A DNA stretch of 64,000 bases from Sediminibacterium soli. Its GTDB lineage: Bacteria; Bacteroidota; Bacteroidia; Chitinophagales; Chitinophagaceae. Within the stretch, counting starts at the first letter, position 1. Every line of letters begins with the position of its first letter. Shown here piece after piece: positions 25,601-31,739 of this stretch. The stretch is taken from the NCBI RefSeq assembly GCF_009939225.1, contig NZ_JAACJR010000006.1, positions 124,001 through 188,000 of the forward strand, given 5' to 3'. The position numbers and the translations under genes were made by a program. The notes under the pieces are model-generated. The model had not been told where the DNA came from and did not search any database. It worked only from the letters and a program-made list of their open reading frames with translations.

Positions 25601-28458
25601 TGCTGCAGATAGAAGACCCGGCGAATATAGAACTCGCCAAACAGCTGATACAGGCGCATGCGTACTGGCGGCTGAAAGGACTGCTGGTTGACCTGGTGAT
25701 ATGGAACGAAGACCATGGCGGTTACCGGCAAACACTGCAGAACCAACTGCTGGGCATCGTAGCGCCCGGTGTATCGGGCAACCTGACCGATCAGCCCGGC
25801 GGTATTTTCATTCGCTCGGCAGACCAGATATCGAGTGAAGACCGGATCCTTTTCCAGAGCGTTGCGCGGGTGGTGATATCAGACCGGCTGGGCACACTCG
25901 AAGAACAGATGAACCGGCGCAGCAAACTGAAAGGCACGATCCCGTATTTCAGTCCTTCGAAATTTTACGCCACGGTGGAAACAAGCGTGGAAACACCGAA
26001 AGACCTGGTCTTCTTTAACGGAATGGGCGGTTTTGCGGCCGACGGTAAAGAGTATGTGATCGCCACCACACCTAAAAAGCGAACACCGGCACCCTGGATC
26101 AATGTAATCGCCAACCCGCATTTCGGTGCGGTGGTTTCCGAGAGCGGACAGTCCTATACATGGATCGAGAACGCGCATGAACTGCGTTTAACTCCCTGGC
26201 ATAATGATCCGGTATCTGATACCGCAGGCGAAGCCTTCTACCTGCGCGATGAAGAGAGCGGCCGTTTCTGGTCGCCCACGCCATTGCCCAACCGTGGCAA
26301 ATCGCCCTATATCACCCGGCATGGCTTCGGCTACAGCAGTTTTGCCTACAGCGAAGACGGTATCCATTCCGAACTCACCGTATTTGTTGACCTGGAAGAC
26401 GCGGTAAAATTCATCGTGATCAGGATACACAATGCATCCGGCAGACAGCGGCGTTTGTCGGCCACAGGCTATATGGAATGGGTGCTTGGCGACCTGCGCT
26501 ATAAAAACCAGATGCATGTGGTTACCGAAACGGATCCGGTTACCGGTGCATTGTTTGCACACAATGCTTACAACAAAGAGTTCGAGAACAGGGTGGCTTT
26601 CTTTGATGTGGATGAAGCAAACCGTGTGTTCACCACCGACAGGGGCGAGTTTATCGGGCGAAACGGCACCCTGCAGAATCCCAACGGCATGAACCGGGCG
26701 AAACTATCGGGTAAAACAGGGGCAGGGCTGGATCCCTGTGCCGCCATACAGGTAACCTTCGATATCACGGAAGAGGAGGAAAAAGAAATTATTTTTCATC
26801 TTGGCTGCGGCCGCGACCAGGTAGATGCAACAGAACTGGTAAAAAAATACCGCGACCCGTATTCGGCGGCGGCATCGCTCGAAAAAGTGAAAGCCTACTG
26901 GAACAAAACCCTCTCGGCCGTTCAGATACAAACACCCGATACGGCGCTGAACATATTGTCTAACGGCTGGCTCAATTACCAGGCACTTGCCTGCCGTATA
27001 TGGGCCAGAAGCGGGTTCTACCAGTCGGGCGGTGCGTTTGGGTTCAGGGACCAGCTGCAGGATACCTTGTCGCTTATGCACAACCATCCTTCGATCGTGC
27101 GGGAGCAGCTATTGCTTTGTGCCTCCAGACAGTTCCGCGAAGGCGATGTGCAGCACTGGTGGCATCCGCCGGTGGGGCGTGGCGTACGTACCACCTGCTC
27201 GGACGATTTTCTCTGGCTGCCTTTTGTCACCGCCAGGTATGTGCAGGTAACCGGCGACACATCCATACTGGATATCAAAGTGCATTTTCTCGAGGGAAGA
27301 GCGTTGAACACGGGTGAAGAATCCTACTACGACCTGCCCATCCGTTCCGACGAATCGGTTACGCTGTATGAACACTGTGTGCGGTCGATAGAACACGGAC
27401 TGCGTTTTGGCGAACATGGATTGCCGTTGATGGGTTCGGGCGACTGGAACGATGGTATGGATAAAGTGGGTGAGCATGGCAGGGGCGAAAGTGTATGGCT
27501 TGCGTTTTTCCTGTACAATATCCTCGAACAGTTTGTGCCGCTTGCCGAATGGAAAAAAGATACGCCGCTGCTGGAGAGGATCCGCTCGGCGGCGCCGGAA
27601 CTGAAAGGGAATATCAACCTGCATGCATGGGACGGTGAATGGTACCGCCGCGCCTATTTTGACGACGGTACACCGCTGGGCTCTTTGCAGAACGACGAAT
27701 GCCGCATCGATTCCATCGCGCAGAGCTGGTCGGTATTGTCCGGTGCGGGAGAGTCCCCTAAGGCACAGCTAGCCATGTCATCGGCAGACAGGTTCCTGGT
27801 GAACAAAGAAGCAGGTATCATCCAGTTATTCGATCCGCCATTTGATAAATCGGCGCTCAATCCCGGTTATATCAAAGGCTATGTGCCGGGTGTGCGCGAG
27901 AACGGCGGGCAGTATACCCATGCGGCCATCTGGCTGGTAATGGCTTTTGCCGCTATGGGCAATACCAGAAAAACATGGGAACTGATACAACTGATCAATC
28001 CTGTTAACCATGGCCTGGACGAAGAATCGGTGAAAGAATACAAAGTGGAACCTTATGTGATGGCGGCCGATGTGTATGGCGTGCCGCTGCACAAAGGCAG
28101 GGGCGGCTGGACCTGGTATACAGGTTCTGCGGGATGGATGTACCAGCTGATACTTGAGTCGTTCATCGGGTTGCAGAAAACAGGCGATGCCCTGCTGTTC
28201 AGTCCGAGCGTGCCCGAAGAATGGGAGCAATTTACCGTGGCCTACCGTTTTATCGATACCGTTTACCAGATCACCTGCCGCAAGATACCGTTGAATGGCA
28301 TACAGCAGCCGGGTCTGAAACTGGATGGTGAGGAAATGGCAAATGGTCGCCTGCCGCTCTCCAACGATGGCAAAACACATTCGGTGGAGGTTTTGTACCA
28401 TACCAAAAAAGAACAGGTGCCCGAGGAAGAGCCCAGCTTTACCGAAATGAATAAATAA
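19672..28458 (+). CDS. Cyclic beta-1,2-glucan synthase-like protein (NdvB/ChvB family)
   Basis: 2928 residues, the usual size of cyclic glucan synthases. In order: N-terminal helical part (1-430); membrane helices about 438-457 and 470-495; a family 84-type glycosyltransferase (about 560-840) with DTDT (656-659) and RHRWIRGDWQ (802 on); more membrane helices (about 847-890, 970-1015); a middle region (about 1390-1600) with SGTTPLLLSWSGSMFEY, WGISESGYN and HHQGMSFLS, the part known from other family members to close the ring; then two supersandwich repeats (from about 1628 and 2140) and a GH94 phosphorylase-type domain with GSGDWNDGMD (2588 on; Asp2594 likely general acid). It should polymerise UDP-glucose into a periplasmic cyclic glucan and trim chain length. 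It follows two response-regulator genes, suggesting signal-dependent expression. Confidence 0.9.
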   Translation: MKGYPGKAEPNDLLDMLPKAISVLKKNIIRPFISSSLAEKYRDERPPLRADLFSEAQIESYAKKLARSHVLISEQPSEQLLKRLAENEDALLEVHALLTESVKTNHRIVPAGEWLLDNFYLIEEQIYTGKKHLPKGYSKGLPQLLKGASAGLPRVYDIAVEIISHSDGRVDLSSLTGFVNAYQSVTYLKLGELWAIPIMLRLALIENLRRLAVQVAIDITYKNLASYWGDEMIRTAEEDPKSLILVIADMARSKPPMVSAFVAELTRKLNGKGSALSLPLNWIEQTLAESGSTSSELVNIENQKQAADQISISNSISSLRFLSSTDWREFVESTSVVEKILSEDVGGIYREMDFHTRDQYRHAVEKIAKCSSEKSEKDIAAYAIAISKHSHATDKDDALKWHVGYYLVDKGVREVERFASMKLGFREHVRRQFNRTPLLGYTGAVLLFTLLFGWPLWNRVYDGGTLAWTQAGLLLVILLGTSQLALTITNWLSTLLVKPFLLQRMDYSKGIPGEYASMVVIPTMLNSMQDVDKLAEGLEVRFLANRDANLLFALLTDFKDAAQESMPGDDALLLAARDRMVELNRKYGRKTNDTFFLFHRPRKWNPQENTWMGFERKRGKLGELNALLRGRGSQYFSLVVGEESVFRRTRYVITLDTDTQLPRDAAWKMVGTLAHPLNHAVYAEKKQRVVQGYTILQPRVSNSLPVDGSSLYARIHGNEPGTDPYTRAISDVYQDLFREGSFIGKGIYDVDAFELALANRFPDNRILSHDLLEGCYARSGLVSDIQLYEEYPSSYQAEARRRHRWIRGDWQIAQWIMPWVRGYDRRLHRNPVSALSVWKIFDNLRRTFVPMALFVLLMYGWLLSAEPWFWTTAVVLIKILPAVVVFCWDLVRKPKDVLFVPHAMYAWRAAISNFAQYLLELIFLAYETVMNTDAVIRTGWRIFVSKRKLLEWNPFSNQRDDETVGRAYLSMWFVPALATAIFVYVTINHPMRLFSAMPVLILWFLAPFFSWWVSLPMSKPKAVLGTQDKMFLHLLSRKIWHFFETFVGEEDSWLPPDNYQEQPAERIAHRTSPTNIGLSLLSNLTAYDFKYITATQFLERTTNTLGTMQSMEKYRGHLYNWYDTQTLKPLHPRYISTVDSGNLVGHLLTLKQALLSLQHDKIVSTHVLEGLRDTAAVLNEHANDHAETKVFFNQMQRICAAPPRGLFAFKFLLDKVEADARNMVLRLQPPPDSVVDEWSKKLLQQCKQVLQEMVAYLPWLLVPVPEKFANAFSLVAEMPGFLELARIEQYLLPNINSYYSDTNTKEENEWLDQFRILIVQGSQRAKEFLLMTERLAQECLDLGDIDYDFLYDRTQHLLAIGYNIEDHKRDHSFYDLLASEARLTTFTAIAQGKLPQESWFALGRQLTSSGTTPLLLSWSGSMFEYLMPFLVMPSYENTLLDETGKAIIQKQIEYGRRRGVPWGISESGYNLVDANLNYQYRAFGVPGTGFKRGLGEDLVIAPYASVMGLLVDAEKATGNMRVMQEEGFMGEYGFYEAIDYTPARLPRRQSSAIVRSFMAHHQGMSFLSIAFALLDKPMQKRFEAETQFKATLLLLQERVPRITTFYSPGVHVSDTSALPGIETPMRVINTPNTEVPEVQLLSNGRYNLMITNSGGGYSRWKDISVTRWREDGTADNWGSFCYIRDLETNAVWSTAYQPTLQTAENYEAVFSQGRAEFRRRDHGLETHTEIVVSPEDDVELRRIHITNRSRKKRFIEITSYGEVVLTTPAADSAHPAFSNLFVQTELIPSRNTILCTRRPRSADAQMPYMFHLMKVHEADVNHISYETDRSRFIGRGNTIHNPQVLQQRDPLSNTEGFVLDPVMAIQYRISIEPQASATIDLVYGIGETKEACNWLVEKYQDRHMANRALELAWTHSQVILRQIDASESDAQMYGRLASSIIFVNPSLRTDPSIMLKNQRGQSGLWGYAISGDLPIVLLQIEDPANIELAKQLIQAHAYWRLKGLLVDLVIWNEDHGGYRQTLQNQLLGIVAPGVSGNLTDQPGGIFIRSADQISSEDRILFQSVARVVISDRLGTLEEQMNRRSKLKGTIPYFSPSKFYATVETSVETPKDLVFFNGMGGFAADGKEYVIATTPKKRTPAPWINVIANPHFGAVVSESGQSYTWIENAHELRLTPWHNDPVSDTAGEAFYLRDEESGRFWSPTPLPNRGKSPYITRHGFGYSSFAYSEDGIHSELTVFVDLEDAVKFIVIRIHNASGRQRRLSATGYMEWVLGDLRYKNQMHVVTETDPVTGALFAHNAYNKEFENRVAFFDVDEANRVFTTDRGEFIGRNGTLQNPNGMNRAKLSGKTGAGLDPCAAIQVTFDITEEEEKEIIFHLGCGRDQVDATELVKKYRDPYSAAASLEKVKAYWNKTLSAVQIQTPDTALNILSNGWLNYQALACRIWARSGFYQSGGAFGFRDQLQDTLSLMHNHPSIVREQLLLCASRQFREGDVQHWWHPPVGRGVRTTCSDDFLWLPFVTARYVQVTGDTSILDIKVHFLEGRALNTGEESYYDLPIRSDESVTLYEHCVRSIEHGLRFGEHGLPLMGSGDWNDGMDKVGEHGRGESVWLAFFLYNILEQFVPLAEWKKDTPLLERIRSAAPELKGNINLHAWDGEWYRRAYFDDGTPLGSLQNDECRIDSIAQSWSVLSGAGESPKAQLAMSSADRFLVNKEAGIIQLFDPPFDKSALNPGYIKGYVPGVRENGGQYTHAAIWLVMAFAAMGNTRKTWELIQLINPVNHGLDEESVKEYKVEPYVMAADVYGVPLHKGRGGWTWYTGSAGWMYQLILESFIGLQKTGDALLFSPSVPEEWEQFTVAYRFIDTVYQITCRKIPLNGIQQPGLKLDGEEMANGRLPLSNDGKTHSVEVLYHTKKEQVPEEEPSFTEMNK

Positions 28459-28469
28459 CAAACCTTGTT

Positions 28470-29036
28470 ATGGATACAACAATCCGGTTGGCCGGTATCT
28501 CCGGCAGTCTCAGAAAAGGATCTTTCAACACCCTGCTGCTGAAAGAAACCATGCAGCTGCTGCCCGCGGATACAACGATGGACATACTTCCGATCGCCGA
28601 TATTCCCCTGTACAATGCCGATCTTGACATGCCGCAGGCTGCCGGCAGACCCGGGGCGGTAACAGCTTTCAGGGAGGCCATCGCGAAAGCAGATGGACTG
28701 GTGATCGTATCTCCGGAATACAATTACGGTATCCCCGGCGGACTGAAAAACGCGATCGACTGGGCTTCGAGAGGTGATGACTCGCCGCTGCTGCGCAAAC
28801 CCATCGCGGTAATGGGCGTAACACCGGGTTTATGGGGAACGGTGCGTATGCAGCAGGCCTTTCAGCCGCTGTTTACTTACCTGGACATGAAACCCGTGTA
28901 CAAGCCCGAGGTACTGCTGGCCGGTGCCACGCAGAAATTTGATGCGGAGGGCAAACTCACAGATGAAAAAGCAAAACAACTGATCCGGCAGAAACTGGAG
29001 AACCTGCGCAGGCTGATCGTTTCGGGAACTTACTGA
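28470..29036 (+). CDS. NAD(P)H-dependent FMN reductase family protein
   Basis: 188 residues with the flavodoxin-like NADPH-dependent FMN reductase pattern: LAGISGSLRKGSFNT (phosphate-binding loop), ILPIADIPLYNADLD, IVSPEYNYGIPGGLKNAIDWASRG and AVMGVTPG. Such enzymes reduce FMN, quinones, azo dyes or chromate with NAD(P)H; the true substrate cannot be read from sequence. It starts 11 bases after the glucan synthase stop, so the two may be co-transcribed, but a functional link is not evident. The C-terminus converges on the AI-2E-family gene, with a 7-base overlap of the two 3' ends (29030-29036). Confidence 0.92.
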   Translation: MDTTIRLAGISGSLRKGSFNTLLLKETMQLLPADTTMDILPIADIPLYNADLDMPQAAGRPGAVTAFREAIAKADGLVIVSPEYNYGIPGGLKNAIDWASRGDDSPLLRKPIAVMGVTPGLWGTVRMQQAFQPLFTYLDMKPVYKPEVLLAGATQKFDAEGKLTDEKAKQLIRQKLENLRRLIVSGTY

Positions 29037-30190
29037 CCGGACTGTTTTTCCGAGGGGGCATCCTGCTGCGCTTCTATCACGATGTGGACGTTCTCAGGCG
29101 CTTTTTTCCAGAGTTTGGCCATATGTTTCCAGCTCAGGTATTTCACCGGAATATCATCGCCCAATACCATACCCCAGGGTTTTAAATGCGGGATCTTGTC
29201 AAACGTCACTTTTAAAATCGCCAGCGTGGGAATGGACAGGAACATGCCCGATATGCCGCCCAGCAGTCCGCCCAGCAGTACAGCCACAACAGAAAACAGG
29301 GAATTCAGTTTCACTTTGCCGCCCACTATGGCAGGAAAGATAAAATTGTTATCCAGTATCTGCACGATCACCAATACGGCAATGATACCGATGGGTGTGC
29401 TGATATCCTGTGTATAGCTCATGGTGATCAACACACCGAGTATACCGGCGATGATCATGCCGATATAAGGTATCAGGTTCAGTACCGCGGCCATTACCGC
29501 AATCAGCATCACGTATTTGGCGCCTACGAACCAGAGCCCGAGCGTATTAAGACAGGTTACAATGATCATCTCTATCAGCAGGCCGAAAATATAACTGCTG
29601 ATCACCTGTTTGGAGGCCTCGATCACTTCGAATATCCTGGGCGTGTAGTCCACTTCGCAAAGATCCAGTAGGAACTTCATCAGCAGTTTCCGGTAATACA
29701 GGATCAGGAATGTATAGAGGGGTATCAGTACCAGGTTATTGAGTATATCGGTGATGGAAAAAAGCGTGGTGGTTACCAGGGAGCCGGCCTGGCCGCTTAA
29801 ACCGGCTACCTGCTGGTTAAGGAAATCGGGCTTTACATGAAAATGCTCCACCAGCCAGCGATTGATATTGACGATATACAGTTCAAAGTTCCGCTGCAGC
29901 TGCGGCCAGTCCTTGGCAAAACTGGCTATCTGCGTAACCAGGATGTATACGATACTGACCACGATAACGATCGAAAGAAACAGCGAGACAAGTATCGATA
30001 CGATATTGGGAATGCCGATACGGTTAAGACGCGATATCATCGGCATCAGTACAAAGGCCAGCAGCAAACCGAAATATAAGGGGAACAGGATGCCGTGCAG
30101 AAAGTATACGATGCCGCATAACAGCGAAAGCAGGAGCATCACCAGGGCGAGCTTTGCATAAAACGGTAGCGGACGATCAGTGGCTGACAT
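29030..30190 (-). CDS. AI-2E family transporter (PerM-like)
   Basis: 386 residues with about eight membrane helices and the AI-2E/PerM family layout: paired N-terminal helices (LALVMLLLSLLCGIVYFLHG), a long amphipathic periplasmic segment (about 75-150), and the C-terminal signature VLNLIPYIGMIIAGILGVLI and ILDNNFIFPAIVGGKVKLNSLFSVVAVLLGG. Members include TqsA (autoinducer-2 export) and Na+/H+ antiporter-like proteins, so the substrate is open. The charged C-terminal tail is cytoplasmic. It is followed by no partner gene. Confidence 0.9.
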   Translation of the reverse strand: MSATDRPLPFYAKLALVMLLLSLLCGIVYFLHGILFPLYFGLLLAFVLMPMISRLNRIGIPNIVSILVSLFLSIVIVVSIVYILVTQIASFAKDWPQLQRNFELYIVNINRWLVEHFHVKPDFLNQQVAGLSGQAGSLVTTTLFSITDILNNLVLIPLYTFLILYYRKLLMKFLLDLCEVDYTPRIFEVIEASKQVISSYIFGLLIEMIIVTCLNTLGLWFVGAKYVMLIAVMAAVLNLIPYIGMIIAGILGVLITMSYTQDISTPIGIIAVLVIVQILDNNFIFPAIVGGKVKLNSLFSVVAVLLGGLLGGISGMFLSIPTLAILKVTFDKIPHLKPWGMVLGDDIPVKYLSWKHMAKLWKKAPENVHIVIEAQQDAPSEKQSGQ

Positions 30191-30257
30191 GGTTATCGGT
30201 GTTGATCAATTTCATCGTAAGCTGGGGAAAAAAATCCACATTCCCGGTGATCTCTGC

Positions 30258-30283
30258 AAAAAAAAGGATAGCCTGGGCTATCC
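30258..30283 (-). terminator. Rho-independent terminator
   Basis: On the minus strand GGATAGCC/GGCTATCC (8 bp, two-base centre) followed by eight T, 26 bases past the stop of the AraC-type regulator. Confidence 0.8.
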
Positions 30284-30308
30284 GGTTGTTCAAGGGATAC
30301 TGATTATC

Positions 30309-30869
30309 TTATAAAACTTCCAGAGGAATAAACTGTTTGTTGGGCGATTGTTTGAAATCGCGGGTGGTAATACCCGTTACTTTTTTAAACTGGTTCGATA
30401 AATGCCCTACGCTGCTGTAATTCAGGTGATAGGAGATTTCGGTAAGGCTCATATTGCTGTACACCAGCAGTTGTTTCACCCGTTCGATCTTGTGCGCGAT
30501 AATGTAGTCTTCTATGCAAATGCCTTTGGTTTTCTTGAAAATATTGGACAGGTAGGTGTAATCGTACTTCAGTTTTTCGCTCAGAAAACAGGAGTATTTT
30601 TTATTAACGGGCTCATCAGAATAGTGCACCAGCTCCAGTATGGAACTCTTGATCTTTTCGATCAGCATGCTTTTCTTATCGGTCACCAGCTCCAGGCCGA
30701 TAAGCAGCAGCGCCTTCTTAAGTTGTTCCTGCTTAACGATCGAAAGCGGGTGGCTTAATTCGATCTCGCCCAGTGTAATATCGGAAGGATGGATATGAAG
30801 TTCGGAAAGTAACTGTTTTACTGCCATGATGCAGCGTTTGCTCACCATGTTCTTGACAAGAAGTTTCAT
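30309..30869 (-). CDS. AraC family transcriptional regulator
   Basis: 186 residues. The C-terminal about 95 residues are an AraC/XylS double helix-turn-helix (YLSNIFKKTKGICIEDYIIAH; KIERVKQLLVYSNMSLTEIS; YSSVGHLSNQFKKVTGIT). The N-terminal part (MKLLVKNMVSKRCIMAVKQ, then DITLGEIELSHPL) is the short alpha/beta domain typical of a large Bacteroidota AraC subgroup, resembling a heavy-metal-associated fold but lacking the CxxC metal motif. Its ligand is unknown. Upstream lies a 257-base region shared with the divergent DJ-1/PfpI gene, which it may control. Confidence 0.92.
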   Translation of the reverse strand: MKLLVKNMVSKRCIMAVKQLLSELHIHPSDITLGEIELSHPLSIVKQEQLKKALLLIGLELVTDKKSMLIEKIKSSILELVHYSDEPVNKKYSCFLSEKLKYDYTYLSNIFKKTKGICIEDYIIAHKIERVKQLLVYSNMSLTEISYHLNYSSVGHLSNQFKKVTGITTRDFKQSPNKQFIPLEVL

Positions 30870-31126
30870 ACAGTAGTTTTTATCCGAGGTAAAAAAACCA
30901 TTCCAGCCCTTTTGTTTTGAGCTGACCGAACTGTTTGAATCAGCTTACCCCCGATAAGGCAGTTGGGAAAACAGCGCTTTTTCCCGGCGCAGGGAAAGAC
31001 TATCTGTATTTCAATAAATACCATTGCAGCTCCCTCGCTGCGTAATGTCTGCAAAAACCAACCCCGGCCGCAGGTTAATGACTGGCATATTTTTTTCGCC
31101 GGTTACCATTACCTAATACACACACC

Positions 31127-31729
31127 ATGAAAAAGATAACGGGTAAAAAAGTGGCCATCCTCACAGAAGATGGCTTTGAAGAAGTGGAACTGACCAGTCC
31201 TAAAAAAGCACTGGAAGAGGCAGGTGCCATGGTATACATTGTTTCTCCGCAGAAGAACAAAGTAAAAGCCTGGGCACACGACCACTGGAGCATTGACCTG
31301 CCCGTGGACATACAACTGGACGAGGCCAATCCGAATAACTACGATGCACTGGTGCTGCCCGGAGGCGTGATGAACCCCGATAAACTGCGGCAGAACAAAA
31401 AAGCCGTGGCATTTGCCCGTGGATTTCTGGACCTTCGTAAACCGGTTGCCGCCATCTGCCATGGCCCGCAGCTGCTGATAGAAACGGGCAGGCTGAACGG
31501 TGTTAACCTGACATCCTATCCCTCGCTGCAGACCGATCTGGTGAATGCCGGCGCGCATTGGGAAGACCGGGAAATGATCTGCGACAAAGGGCTGATCACC
31601 AGCCGCAGTCCGAAAGACCTGGATGCATTCAACAGCCAGCTGCTCAAAGTGCTCGCCGACCCGGCAACAGCAGGAGAGAAGGATGCAACGGAAGACAGTC
31701 TTACTTTCAAATACAGCCAGTCCATGTAA
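31127..31729 (+). CDS. DJ-1/PfpI family protein (YhbO-like glutamine amidotransferase fold)
   Basis: 200 residues with the PfpI pattern: KVAILTEDGFEEVELTSPKK, the catalytic-elbow AAICHGPQLL (nucleophilic Cys and neighbouring His) and SYPSLQTDLVNAG. Members act as deglycases/glyoxalases or stress chaperones; the acidic Glu in GFEEVE that supports the cysteine is present. It lies 10 bases upstream of ligD on the same strand, so stress protection of proteins and DNA end joining are likely expressed together. The divergent AraC gene may regulate it. Confidence 0.93.
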   Translation: MKKITGKKVAILTEDGFEEVELTSPKKALEEAGAMVYIVSPQKNKVKAWAHDHWSIDLPVDIQLDEANPNNYDALVLPGGVMNPDKLRQNKKAVAFARGFLDLRKPVAAICHGPQLLIETGRLNGVNLTSYPSLQTDLVNAGAHWEDREMICDKGLITSRSPKDLDAFNSQLLKVLADPATAGEKDATEDSLTFKYSQSM

Positions 31730-31739
31730 CGACTATCCT

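Noticed and set aside
19700..28461. Many long open frames on the opposite strand and in other frames inside the glucan synthase gene (up to 328 codons).
   Set aside because: The plus frame has clear domains throughout its 2928 codons; the others have no recognisable motifs and come from GC-rich codon bias.
31623..31739. A longer LigD frame overlapping the DJ-1 gene.
   Set aside because: The added residues are low-quality sequence out of frame with DJ-1; the ATG at 31740 follows the DJ-1 stop by 10 bases.
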